From Clostridia bacterium (GTDB taxonomy: Bacteria > Bacillota > Clostridia > Oscillospirales > CAG-272), in assembly GCA_017501225.1 (NCBI GenBank), contig JAFVXH010000017.1, forward strand, positions 1 through 64,000: a stretch of DNA of 64,000 nucleotides. Direction: 5' to 3'. The notes under the pieces are model-generated. The model ran no database searches, was not told the DNA's origin, and saw nothing but the letters and a program-made list of their open reading frames with translations. Below, piece after piece: positions 52,118 to 60,198 of the stretch (the stretch's first letter is position 1; each line of letters begins with the position of its first letter). The position numbers were made by a program, and so were the translations under genes.

Positions 52118-53328
52118 ACCGGTCTTGGGAAGAGCTGGGGCACTAGCCCGTGCTGCTGAGAGAGGGCATCGATCAGAACGTAGGCACCGTCCTGACGGAA
52201 TCTTGTGGAGATGCGATAGAGGCAGGGTGTGCTTTCAAAGCCCTTTCGCTTACTCAGGGCGCACTGATAGCGCGTGTTCCGATACTGATTTGCGTCGATG
52301 GCGAGATACAGACAGACGCGAGGGCCCTTGATGTCAAGACGGGCGTAGACGCGGTTATTGACGTGAAAGACTGCCGCCTGCTCGGTGATCTGGCAGCGCA
52401 TGCCGTCATAGGAGAGCAGCTTTTCGGCAAGCTTTGCGTATCTGCGCTTGAGAGAATCGGGAGAAGCGGAATGTCGCTCGGAGAAGGTCGTGCCGTAGAT
52501 CTCGTCGTTCTCGATCTCCAGATCGATCTCCTCGTCCTCCAGCACCTTTTTGTCCACCTTTTCCTCGGGCGTGCCGTCGGGAGCGATCAGCTTCTCCTCG
52601 GTATCGGCGAGGCCGAGATCGAGGGTGATCTCCTCGTCGGATTCGACGTGGAAGCGTTGGATCTTCTTATGCGAGAGCTCAAACTCGTGCTTGGAAATGA
52701 CCAGCAGGAATTGGCTGACGAGATCGCGCTCGTTCTCAAAGGGGAAATCGTAGACGGTGACCAAGGATTTGTTGATGACGAGCAACAGCGTGCAGACCTT
52801 TTTGCAGATATAGAAATAAGCATAGGCACCGCCGTAGTTCAGCGATTTTTTCAGGTGGAAGCCGAGGGGCTCGACCACGCGGATCTTGGTGCCAAGCAGC
52901 TTTGCGAGGTTTCCAAAGGCGTCGATGACGTGCTTGGGCATAAAGTAGGTGTTGTAGATATAGCCCAGGGAGTGGTGGAAGCAGTTGGACGTGATGACGT
53001 AGTTGGGATTGACCTTTGCCGCTTTTTTCTCCTTGGAGAACAGAGCATCCGCCGAAAAGCGTCCCATGGCGGGGAGGGTAAAGATGCTCTTATAGGTTTC
53101 CTCACAGCGCAAAAGCAGCGTGATGGGCGGGATTTTTTTATCTCCCACCTCGTATTTGATGCGGTCGGCGATTGCCTGAAGGTTTTTGGGGACGCCGTCC
53201 TCCATCAGGTAGTCGTCCAGCTCGATCATCAGGTTGCGCGTGGTGGATTTTTTATCGGCGGGGATATAGAGCTTCAGATATCCCGATTGGTAGTTGCAAA
53301 ATTCTAAGATACAGGTGTTTTGACTCAT
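52114..53328 (-). CDS. PilM-position protein with a shared C-terminal domain
   Basis: A 404-residue soluble protein in the place where PilM usually lies. The N-terminal 240 residues have actin-like/PilM features in outline (TCILEFCNYQSGYLKLY start, LLLVINKSLVTVYDFPFENE), but I cannot confirm PilM motifs. Residues 240-290 are an acidic linker. Residues 295-390 align with the cytoplasmic tail of the surface protein at 60199-63015. Compare RVCLYLAIDANQYRNTRYQC with KTLYLYLALDPSELEGTKYG. No PilN or PilO is found. It overlaps the next gene by 4 bases. Confidence 0.7.
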   Translation of the reverse strand: MSQNTCILEFCNYQSGYLKLYIPADKKSTTRNLMIELDDYLMEDGVPKNLQAIADRIKYEVGDKKIPPITLLLRCEETYKSIFTLPAMGRFSADALFSKEKKAAKVNPNYVITSNCFHHSLGYIYNTYFMPKHVIDAFGNLAKLLGTKIRVVEPLGFHLKKSLNYGGAYAYFYICKKVCTLLLVINKSLVTVYDFPFENERDLVSQFLLVISKHEFELSHKKIQRFHVESDEEITLDLGLADTEEKLIAPDGTPEEKVDKKVLEDEEIDLEIENDEIYGTTFSERHSASPDSLKRRYAKLAEKLLSYDGMRCQITEQAAVFHVNNRVYARLDIKGPRVCLYLAIDANQYRNTRYQCALSKRKGFESTPCLYRISTRFRQDGAYVLIDALSQQHGLVPQLFPRPV

Positions 53329-53343
53329 ATTCAGCCGCCTTTC

Positions 53344-53727
53344 TTACTTCCTTCCCGCCACAAAGCGGTAGGATTTGTTGGGAAGAACTAAAATACAATA
53401 TATAAGATTAGAATTCTCGTCGTCCGAGAACTGAATGTCCAAAATTTCGGTGTCCGACACGATCACGGTATCGTGATGGGAAAGGGTTTTGTCTTCGGGG
53501 TTTATTTTATAATCGCTTGATGGGTTGGATGTGTGCTCCTGTTGCAGGATATATCTTTTGACGGTTTTGATGCGATAACCCTCGGAGCCCTGCCGTATGA
53601 GCTCGTCTGTGGAGAAGGTGATAAAGAACAGGGTACTGATGATCATCGAGATCGCCAGCGTGGCGCAAACCATGGCAACGAGAAGCTCTACGAGTGTAAA
53701 GCCGGATTGTTTTGACTTTTTTCGCAT
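53344..53727 (-). CDS. Minor pilin (prepilin N-terminal motif)
   Basis: A 127-residue protein with the prepilin signal SGFTLVELLVAMVCATLAIS and a short beta-rich C terminus. I used the ATG at 53727, which has GGAGGT upstream. The frame to 53832 runs into repeated DNA. It is first in the machinery part of the T4P cluster. Confidence 0.85.
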   Translation of the reverse strand: MRKKSKQSGFTLVELLVAMVCATLAISMIISTLFFITFSTDELIRQGSEGYRIKTVKRYILQQEHTSNPSSDYKINPEDKTLSHHDTVIVSDTEILDIQFSDDENSNLIYCILVLPNKSYRFVAGRK

Positions 53728-54089
53728 CGCGCGCGACCTCCTTTTCGGTTTGGTGTTGTTGGTATGGAGCGTGGGGTGGCGTACGCCGTTTGCGCGAAGC
53801 GCAACATCATTTGCCCGCAAGGGCAACATCATTGGGCAAAGCCCACATCATTTGCCCGCAAGGGAACATCTCTGCCTCTGCCCGTGTCATCCTGAGCGGA
53901 GCAAATCGCGCGGCGATTGCGGAGCCGAACTTTTTCCACCGAGATCCCGAATGTCGCTATGCTCCATTCGATCCTCGCAGGCTCGGATTTCGGCTGCGCT
54001 CAGGATGACACGGTGGAAAAAGTGCGAGGCTTGCCGAGCAGGATCTCGGGCGAATAGAACGCAGGGGAGGGCTGATGTTTTTGCCCCAT
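53728..54089. repeat. Repeat-rich intergenic region with MITE-like inverted repeats
   Basis: Positions 53804-53823 and 53845-53864 are 20-base direct repeats with a related unit between them. Perfect 17-base inverted repeats lie at 53882-53898 and 53997-54013, starting CCGTGTCATCCTGAGCG. A nested 13-base pair lies at 53929-53941 and 54011-54023. The pattern fits a short non-autonomous mobile element. No gene is supported here. Confidence 0.6.
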
Positions 54090-54131
54090 AAAAACCACAA
54101 GCGAGGAAATGACGGCTGTCATCTCCTCGCT
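54090..54131 (-). terminator. Terminator of the major pilin gene
   Basis: An interrupted 14-bp stem (54100-54113 with 54118-54131), followed on the minus strand by a T run. Confidence 0.8.
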
Positions 54132-54172
54132 CTCGGGTTCAAGATGTTTCCATCTTTATGCTTTGTTATTGA

Positions 54173-54688
54173 TTAGTTGAACTTGATGGTTGCGGTAGAG
54201 CCGTCGGTGTAGGTGTAGGTGATGACACCGTTTGCATCAACTGCGAAGGTGCCCTTTAAGCCTGCAAAATCAGCGTTTGCAGCAAAAGCAGCGGTGAGGC
54301 TAGTATTTGCGGGGCATACAGTTACAACAGCCTCGGACCAAGCTTCCTCGTTGACGTCAGCGGTTTCTGCATTATCAACTGCGGTGCAGGTGATTACGCT
54401 GGTGTAAACCTTGTTGTCAGAAGCCTTTACAAAGTAGGTGGTCTTGGTGACGTCAATTGCAACTGCGTCAGCGGACTGAACAGTACCGATGACGAAATCG
54501 TTGCCTGCCATCAGCTCGGCGTTGATTGCCTGCTCGACCTGCTTTGCTTCGGTGGTAGCATTGGACTGATTTGCCTTATTGATGAAAGCAGTGTATCCGA
54601 CAACGGATACGGTTGCGAGAATTGCGATGATTGCGATAACAACCAGCAACTCAACAAGGGTAAAACCCTTTTTCTTCATGGTTTTCAT
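54173..54688 (-). CDS. Major pilin candidate
   Basis: A 171-residue prepilin. The leader is MKTMKKKG. The mature N terminus begins FTLVELLVVIAIIAILATVS, and the remainder is an Ala/Thr/Val-rich, low-lysine globular domain. It has its own consensus promoter and terminator, which suggests high expression. The first 43 residues are almost identical to those of the larger gene upstream. The ATG at 54688 has AAGGAG upstream. Confidence 0.92.
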   Translation of the reverse strand: MKTMKKKGFTLVELLVVIAIIAILATVSVVGYTAFINKANQSNATTEAKQVEQAINAELMAGNDFVIGTVQSADAVAIDVTKTTYFVKASDNKVYTSVITCTAVDNAETADVNEEAWSEAVVTVCPANTSLTAAFAANADFAGLKGTFAVDANGVITYTYTDGSTATIKFN

Positions 54689-54762
54689 TGGTTTGTTCTC
54701 CTTAATAAAATTTATAGGAACGCTTACTGTTTTCATTGAAGCGACTCCATATCATTGTTTTT

Positions 54763-54791
54763 ATTATACTACATTATACATTAAATGTCAA
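54763..54791 (-). promoter_or_regulatory. Promoter of the major pilin gene
   Basis: TTGACA (54786-54791) and TATAAT (54763-54768) on the minus strand, spacer 17. A full consensus match. Confidence 0.9.
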
Positions 54792-54850
54792 TAGATGAGG
54801 CGAAAAATGTTCACTCAAATGTCTGGTAATTTTGTGTCAACATACACGAC

Positions 54851-54883
54851 AAAAACATCCCCGCGAGCAAAGCCCGCGGGGAT
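54851..54883 (-). terminator. Terminator of the beta-helix pilin gene
   Basis: A 9-bp GC-rich stem (54857-54865 with 54875-54883), then a T run on the minus strand (A run at 54851-54855). Confidence 0.87.
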
Positions 54884-54918
54884 AAAGTTGGATTGCTCCT
54901 AAGTGAAACTGCTTTTAA

Positions 54919-56187
54919 TTACTTTGTGATCGTAACTACGCCGTTTGCAATGACAACTGTGCAGCCTTCATTGCACAATGCTTTCCACTCATCAACTGTG
55001 TCAAGCTCTTCAAAAGCAACACCATTGAACGTACCGCCGGTAACAATAATGGTTTCATATTCGCTGGCGTCTCTCAAAGTGAAGATACCGCCGCCATTTA
55101 CATTAGTAAATGTGCCGCCCTTAACCTCAATCTTACCGCCGCAAGCTACGATGGGATTATATGTGTTATTACCACCGGTATACGTACCACTCTCAATGAT
55201 CAGATTGTTTTGACCAACATGGCCTACTTCTCCGGTTTCTTCGTTGGTGTACTCAAGATTGCAGCTCCAAACACAACGTCCCTTGCTGTTAATGGTTGTG
55301 TTTTTGAGAACGACCGTTGCACTACCGCTTGCATAGACAGCGAGGTCTTCAGCATTAAACGTAGCGTTATCAACCGTGGTGTTACCTGCAAAGACAGCGA
55401 AGCCGTCCTTATTGGTATTGAAAACTGTATCATTGATGAATACGGTGGTTCCTACTTCGGTCTGAATAGGCGTGTTCACAACGTCGCCGTCAGCATCAAC
55501 GAAAGAGCCAGCGGCACCGATGACACCACCGTTGATGGTAACAGTACCCTTGAGGACATTAATGGGGATCTCGTCATCCAAAACGCCGTTGGTGCTCAGA
55601 GAAGCATTGCCCAGGTTAAGGGTAACGTTTGCGCCGTCGGTGTTGAAGGTCAGGAGATTCTCCTTGTCCAAAACAAGGCTCGTATCGATATGGAACTCAC
55701 CACCCGCAGCAAGTGCGGCTGCAATATCAGCAACATCGGTGATCATCTTTTCAACGGTATAACCTGCTGCTTCAATTGCAGCTACCTTGGACAAATCACT
55801 AACTGCGAAGTGCCAGTCTGCCTTATTAGCGCTGGGCTCGGTTTTGCTGAAGAGAACCTTGAAATCGCCATCAACAAGGAGAATCTGATTGTTTGCCTTA
55901 TCCCATACGAAGTAGCATCCATTAGTCTTGGTGTTAAGGTTAGCAAGATAGAAGCCGTTCGCGTAAAGCGCATCCTTAACGTCATCAAAGCTCTTGATAG
56001 GATCCGTTACGTTTGTTGCTTCGAGAAGAGTGTTCAACTCGCCTGCGATTGCCGTGTCGTTAGAAATGTTAGCCTTGTTGATGAAGGTGGTGTATCCTAC
56101 GATGGATACGGTTGCGAGAATTGCGATGATTGCGATAACAACCAGCAACTCAACGAGGGTAAAGCCCTTTTTCTTCATGGTTTTCAT
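54919..56187 (-). CDS. Pilin with a predicted beta-helix body
   Basis: A 422-residue protein. Residues 1-43 are a prepilin leader and helix nearly identical to the major pilin (FTLVELLVVIAIIAILATVS). Residues 45-150 form a mixed linker. From about 150 to 405 the sequence is a chain of short Asn/Gly/Thr/Val-rich turns (NTTVDNATFNAEDLAVYASG, KIEVKGGTFTNVNGGGIFTL), typical of right-handed parallel beta-helices. Such an exposed body is unusual for a pilin and could give an adhesive or enzymatic tip. It has no catalytic motif I can identify. Confidence 0.88.
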   Translation of the reverse strand: MKTMKKKGFTLVELLVVIAIIAILATVSIVGYTTFINKANISNDTAIAGELNTLLEATNVTDPIKSFDDVKDALYANGFYLANLNTKTNGCYFVWDKANNQILLVDGDFKVLFSKTEPSANKADWHFAVSDLSKVAAIEAAGYTVEKMITDVADIAAALAAGGEFHIDTSLVLDKENLLTFNTDGANVTLNLGNASLSTNGVLDDEIPINVLKGTVTINGGVIGAAGSFVDADGDVVNTPIQTEVGTTVFINDTVFNTNKDGFAVFAGNTTVDNATFNAEDLAVYASGSATVVLKNTTINSKGRCVWSCNLEYTNEETGEVGHVGQNNLIIESGTYTGGNNTYNPIVACGGKIEVKGGTFTNVNGGGIFTLRDASEYETIIVTGGTFNGVAFEELDTVDEWKALCNEGCTVVIANGVVTITK

Positions 56188-56230
56188 AAGTAGTTTGTTT
56201 CCTTTCTTTGTTTGTTTGTTGGGTTTGAAT

Positions 56231-56371
56231 TTAAGCCTTGGAGATCAAAACGAGCTGGACGATCAGTACGACCGCGGACAGTCCGCCAACAGTCAGCCAG
56301 GCATACAATGCCGGAACCTTTGCAAGCAGCTTTTCCTTAGCCGTGCCAGTGGTCTTCTTCTTTTGTGCCAT
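56231..56371 (-). CDS. 46-residue membrane protein of the pilus locus
   Basis: Translated from the minus strand: a basic Lys/Thr-rich N terminus (MAQKKKTTGTAKEKLLAKVP), one hydrophobic helix and a short C-terminal SKA. GGAGG lies upstream of the ATG at 56371, which follows the promoter at 56487-56515. It is the first gene of the transcript that continues into the beta-helix pilin, 43 bases further. I do not recognise a family. Confidence 0.75.
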   Translation of the reverse strand: MAQKKKTTGTAKEKLLAKVPALYAWLTVGGLSAVVLIVQLVLISKA

Positions 56372-57117
56372 AGAAAAATCCTCCATTAAAGTATTTCAGT
56401 CCGGCATTCTGTCGGATAACTGATGATGGTGTGCTCGGGTCGCAAGCGTCACGTCGGCACGTCTGCCTCCCGCAGAATGTAAGTAATTCTACCACACGAA
56501 TGGCATTTTGTCAATAGTTTTCCTGAAATTTCGTCAAAATTGGCAGAAAAAATCCCTCGTATTTTGGCGTAAAAGGAAGGTTTTGGGTATTTTCAACAAA
56601 CACTTCCTATTATTTATTATTTAGGGGATATCACGCCAAAACGCGCCTCCGCGTGCCCTCTTTGAGCATATGCGCAAAGCGGGAAAGGGGTGCGGCGAAT
56701 ATGGGCTCTTCACCTTGGAGCGAGTCACTTAGCCTCCCCCGGGGAGAGCCTTTCAGATGCTTCATGCCCCAATCCTTGTGTAGGGGCGCTCCTATAATTA
56801 AAAAAGAGAGCGCTTTTGCAAAAAAATGCCGATATCCCTTGTAGGGGTCGACGTCCTCGGCGACCCGTCGGAAAGGATTTTGTACGCCCCTCCGAGCCGC
56901 CAACGCAAAAAAAGAGATTTGAACGATACTCCCGGCGCTGCGCTGGCTTGTGCCGACTCGTTGCAATCTAGCCGCTTCGCGGCGTCGCACCTCGCAAATA
57001 TAGTCGCCCTGCTCGCATGCGGGGCACGCTCACGATGCTCCTTATTTGCTCACTCGCTCGGCTTCGCTGCATCCGCCACAGGCGGCGCTTGCCTCGCTCC
57101 CTCTCGCGGGCGCTCGC
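56372..57117. repeat. Repeat-rich intergenic region before tRNA-Ser
   Basis: After the pilus promoter, 56640-56890 holds short GC-rich palindromic pieces such as GTCGACGTCCTCGGCGACCC (about 56847). From 56889 to 57117 lies a GC-rich stretch full of Arg-codon-like repeats, bracketed by direct repeats at 56889-56912 and 57129-57151 (CCTCCGAGCCGCCAACGC core). At 56913-56924 AGAGATTTGAAC matches the tRNA-Ser T-arm strand. No gene is supported. Confidence 0.55.
56487..56515 (-). promoter_or_regulatory. Promoter of the small protein/beta-helix pilin unit
   Basis: TTGACA (56510-56515) and TAGAAT (56487-56492) on the minus strand, spacer 17. Confidence 0.82.
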
Positions 57118-57140
57118 GTTCAAATCTCCTCCGAGCCGCC
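57118..57140 (+). repeat. Inverted copy of the tRNA-Ser 3' end
   Basis: GTTCAAATCTCC followed by TCCGAGCCGCC resembles, on the opposite strand, the T-arm and acceptor end of the adjacent tRNA-Ser (GTTCAAATCTCTCC and TTCTCCGCC). Confidence 0.65.
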
Positions 57141-57182
57141 AACGCAAAAAAGCACACCTTTCGGTGTGCTTTGCGTTGGCGG
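57136..57182 (-). terminator. Terminator after tRNA-Ser, continuous with the tRNA 3' end
   Basis: A stem of about 20 bp (57136-57158 with 57163-57182, three bulged A) includes the tRNA CCA region. The inner hairpin is followed by six T on the minus strand. Confidence 0.8.
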
Positions 57183-57268
57183 AGAAGGAGAGATTTGAAC
57201 TCTCGCGCCGGTATAACCGGCCTACACCCTTAGCAGGGGCGCCTCTTCGGCCTCTTGAGTACTTCTCC
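57177..57268 (-). tRNA. tRNA-Ser (anticodon GCU)
   Basis: A 92-base gene with acceptor GGAGAAG/CTTCTCC, discriminator G, encoded CCA, anticodon loop CTGCTAA and the long variable arm (GTGTAGGCCGGTTATACCGGC region) typical of tRNA-Ser. Its own promoter lies at 57315-57343. Confidence 0.96.
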
Positions 57269-57314
57269 GTATACTCATCGCCAGCCGGCCTTTGCAGATG
57301 CTCGCGACACGCCT

Positions 57315-57343
57315 ATTATATACGATTTTTGTGCTCTTGTCAA
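57315..57343 (-). promoter_or_regulatory. Promoter of tRNA-Ser
   Basis: TTGACA (57338-57343) and TATAAT (57315-57320) on the minus strand, spacer 17. Confidence 0.88.
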
Positions 57344-57384
57344 GCCCTTTTTTGCTTTTTTAACGACTTTTTTGCGCTTCCCGT

Positions 57385-57419
57385 CAAAAAGCATCCAACG
57401 GATGCCCGTCGGATGCTTT
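57385..57419 (-). terminator. Terminator of the MazF-type gene
   Basis: A 9-bp stem (57388-57396 with 57411-57419) followed by T on the minus strand, 7 bases past the stop codon. Confidence 0.75.
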
Positions 57420-57425
57420 CGATCC

Positions 57426-57899
57426 TTACGATGTGCTGATCTGCTCGGTTTTGCTCTCTGCCACGCTACCCGTACCGGCCGTGCTTGCCGCAGCGCTTGG
57501 CGTGTGCGTGCTAAGTCCCTGCATCATGGCTCTTGCCGCCGCGTCCTGCTGTGGGCTGCCGAGCCCGAAGCTGATGGCAATGGCGGTGTTGACGTGATCC
57601 ATCACGCTGTCGTCCAGATGTCCCATCTTTTCCTTGAGCCGCCGCTTATCAAGTGTACGTATCTGCTCCATCAGTATCACCGAGTCCTTGGCAAGTCCTA
57701 CCTTGTCGGCATAAATATCGATGTGCGTGGGGAGCCTTGCCTTGCTCATGCGTGAGGTAATTGCCGCCGCGATCACGGTAGGGCTGTATCGGTTCCCGAT
57801 GTCGTTTTGAATGATCAGAACGGGGCGTAGCCCGCCCTGCTCGGATCCCACGACGGGGCTTAAGTCTGCGTAGTAAATATCTCCTCGTTTGACGCTCAT
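57426..57899 (-). CDS. MazF/PemK-family toxin, no antitoxin seen
   Basis: A 157-residue protein. Residues 1-115 match the MazF/NdoA endoribonuclease fold ([40 protein letters not shown]). The last 40 residues are a Ser/Ala/Thr-rich tail absent from typical MazF (about 116 residues). No antitoxin gene precedes it in the 217-base gap to pepF. MazF enzymes cut mRNA at short motifs. The ATG at 57899 has AAAGGA upstream, and the longer frame to 57941 has no signal. Confidence 0.9.
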   Translation of the reverse strand: MSVKRGDIYYADLSPVVGSEQGGLRPVLIIQNDIGNRYSPTVIAAAITSRMSKARLPTHIDIYADKVGLAKDSVILMEQIRTLDKRRLKEKMGHLDDSVMDHVNTAIAISFGLGSPQQDAAARAMMQGLSTHTPSAAASTAGTGSVAESKTEQISTS

Positions 57900-58116
57900 G
57901 CTTCTTCGATCCTTTCCTTTCCTTTTTCGGTATGCGCCCAATTTTTGAGTGCGTTTCCAACACTCCTATTCTTTCCCTCGCAATAGCAGTATATGCGAAA
58001 AAACGCATTTTGAAAAAAGTTTTTTCGTCCTATTTTCATTTGCTCAAAAGTGTGATAAACTGAATACGTGATTACATTTTCGAAAGAAAAACAGCAGAAA
58101 GGGAGGTTTTTGACAG

Positions 58117-59898
58117 ATGTCACAAAAAACAAGAAACGAGCTCCGTGTGTCCGACACGTGGGATTTTTCAAGCATTTTCGCGTCCGACGCGGCGTGGGAG
58201 GAGGCGTACGCCAAAGCGGAAGCCGCCATCGGCGAGCTTGGCGCTATCAAGGGCACGCTCAGCTCCGTTGCCAACATCAAGGCAGGGCTTGACAAGATCT
58301 TTTCTGTCGGTCAGCAGGTGGAGATCATCTATATTTATTCTATGCTCCGTCTGAACGTCGACAACGGCGATCCGACCTACCAGAGCATGAACGGAAGGGC
58401 GGAGTATCTGTCGGTCAAGTTCTCGATCGCGATCTCGTTCCTTGAGTCCGAGATCCTTTCGATCCCGCAGGACGTGCTTGCGTCTTATCTTGCCGATCCC
58501 GCGCTTGCGACCTACCGCCACACCTTGGAGGACATCGACCGCACGCGCGCCCACACCCTTGACGAGCAGCGCGAGCAGATGCTTGCGATGCTTTCCGACG
58601 CCTCGGGCACGGCACGCTCGGCGTTTGGCGCGCTGGAAAGCGTGGACATGACCTTCCCGGACGTCAAGGACGAGCAGGGAAATCCCGCTCCTCTGACGCA
58701 CGGAAGCTTCGGCGTCTACCGCGAGAGCAAAAATCAGGCGGTTCGCAAGGAGGCGTTCGAGGTCTATTTCGGAGAATTCAAGAAGTACATCAACACGCTG
58801 GCGGCGCTCTATTCCGGAAACGTGAAGATGAACAACTATTACACCCGTGTCAGAGGATATTCCTCCGCCTGCGAGAAGGCTTTGTTTGGAAACAACGTGC
58901 CGGTGTCGGTCTACGATCAGCTGACCGAGGCGGTGCACGGAGGACTCCCCATCATGAAGCGCTACTTAGCGCTTCGTCGCCGCGTGCTGGGGCTTGACGA
59001 GCTGAATATGTACGATCTGTACTGCCCGATGGTGGAGAGCGTGGATATGAAGGTGACCTACGAGGAGGCGCAGGAGCTGGTCCGTAAGGCAACCAAGCCT
59101 CTGGGCGAGGAGTATCAGAAGCTGCTGGACCGTGCGTTCTCCGAGCGTTGGATCGACGTCTACGAAACCAAGGGCAAGACCACGGGCGCGTACTCCTGCG
59201 GTGTGTTCGGCGTGCACCCCTACGTGCTGCTCAACTACACCGATACACTGGATGACGCATACACGCTGGCACACGAGCTCGGACACGCCATGCACTCCTA
59301 TTTCTCGGATACTACGCAGGATTTTGTCAACCATGACTACCGCATTCTGGTTGCCGAGGTGGCGTCCACGGTCAACGAGGTGCTCCTGACGCGCTATCTG
59401 CTCTCGGTCGAAACCGACAAGGACAAGCGCGCGTACATTCTCAATCACTTCCTGGAGGGCTTCCGCACCACGGTCTTCCGTCAGACGCTGTTCGCGGAAT
59501 TCGAAAGACGCGCACACGATCTGGATATGAACGGAACTCCTCTGACGGCGGAGGTGCTCAACGGCATCTACCGCGAGCTCAACGAGCTCTACTACGAGGG
59601 CGCTGTGGTAAACGAGCTTCAGGATATCGAGTGGGCGAGAATTCCGCACTTCTACAACGCGTTCTACGTATATCAGTACGCCACGGGCTTCTGCTCTGCC
59701 GTTTCCATCGCAAAGCGGATCCTGGAGGAGAACGGAACTGCCGATTATCTGCGTTTCCTCTCCACGGGCGGCTCGGATTATCCGCTTGAGGAGCTCAAGA
59801 TCGCGGGCGTGGATCTGACAAAGCCCGACACCGTTGCCAATGCAATGCAGGAGTTTGATTCGGCTCTTTCCGAGCTGGAGGCTCTGCTGCTGAAGTAA
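58117..59898 (+). CDS. pepF: Oligoendopeptidase F
   Basis: A 593-residue M3-family zinc metallopeptidase with the HELGH motif at about residues 386-390 and a third ligand in EVAST about 28 residues on. The N-terminal helical region is typical of PepF. It hydrolyses oligopeptides in the cytoplasm. Length matches the family (about 600). GGGAGG lies upstream of the ATG. Confidence 0.95.
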   Translation: MSQKTRNELRVSDTWDFSSIFASDAAWEEAYAKAEAAIGELGAIKGTLSSVANIKAGLDKIFSVGQQVEIIYIYSMLRLNVDNGDPTYQSMNGRAEYLSVKFSIAISFLESEILSIPQDVLASYLADPALATYRHTLEDIDRTRAHTLDEQREQMLAMLSDASGTARSAFGALESVDMTFPDVKDEQGNPAPLTHGSFGVYRESKNQAVRKEAFEVYFGEFKKYINTLAALYSGNVKMNNYYTRVRGYSSACEKALFGNNVPVSVYDQLTEAVHGGLPIMKRYLALRRRVLGLDELNMYDLYCPMVESVDMKVTYEEAQELVRKATKPLGEEYQKLLDRAFSERWIDVYETKGKTTGAYSCGVFGVHPYVLLNYTDTLDDAYTLAHELGHAMHSYFSDTTQDFVNHDYRILVAEVASTVNEVLLTRYLLSVETDKDKRAYILNHFLEGFRTTVFRQTLFAEFERRAHDLDMNGTPLTAEVLNGIYRELNELYYEGAVVNELQDIEWARIPHFYNAFYVYQYATGFCSAVSIAKRILEENGTADYLRFLSTGGSDYPLEELKIAGVDLTKPDTVANAMQEFDSALSELEALLLK

Positions 59899-59920
59899 AA
59901 AAGACGGTCACAGAACCGAA

Positions 59921-59967
59921 AAATCCACCCACGGGTGCAATTTCGCGCCGGCGGGTGGATCTTTTTT
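59921..59967 (+). terminator. Terminator after pepF
   Basis: An 8-bp core stem (59923-59930 with 59953-59960) followed by a T run at 59962-59967. Confidence 0.82.
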
Positions 59968-60081
59968 GCACGAAAACGCGCATACGGGCAGCAATTGGCA
60001 GAGAAAGCGACTTTTTTAACACGCGCTTCAAAAAAAGGAGAAAAAGAGGGAAAATCCTTTTGCAAAATCCGAAAGAACGTA

Positions 60082-60110
60082 TTGACATCGGCGTATTTAC
60101 ATGGTATAAT
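60082..60110 (+). promoter_or_regulatory. Promoter of the YDG/MBG surface protein
   Basis: TTGACA (60082-60087) and TATAAT (60105-60110), spacer 17. Confidence 0.9.
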
Positions 60111-60198
60111 AAAGCAGATTATATTTATTTAACGGGCGCGTGCTCGCAGGCGTGCCCTCTCATGATCTGCGAAATCTTTACGGAGGTGTTGATAGCAA

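Noticed and set aside
53804-53864. Possible CRISPR array
   Set aside because: Only two exact 20-base repeats with a related middle unit, no unique spacers of constant length and no cas genes.
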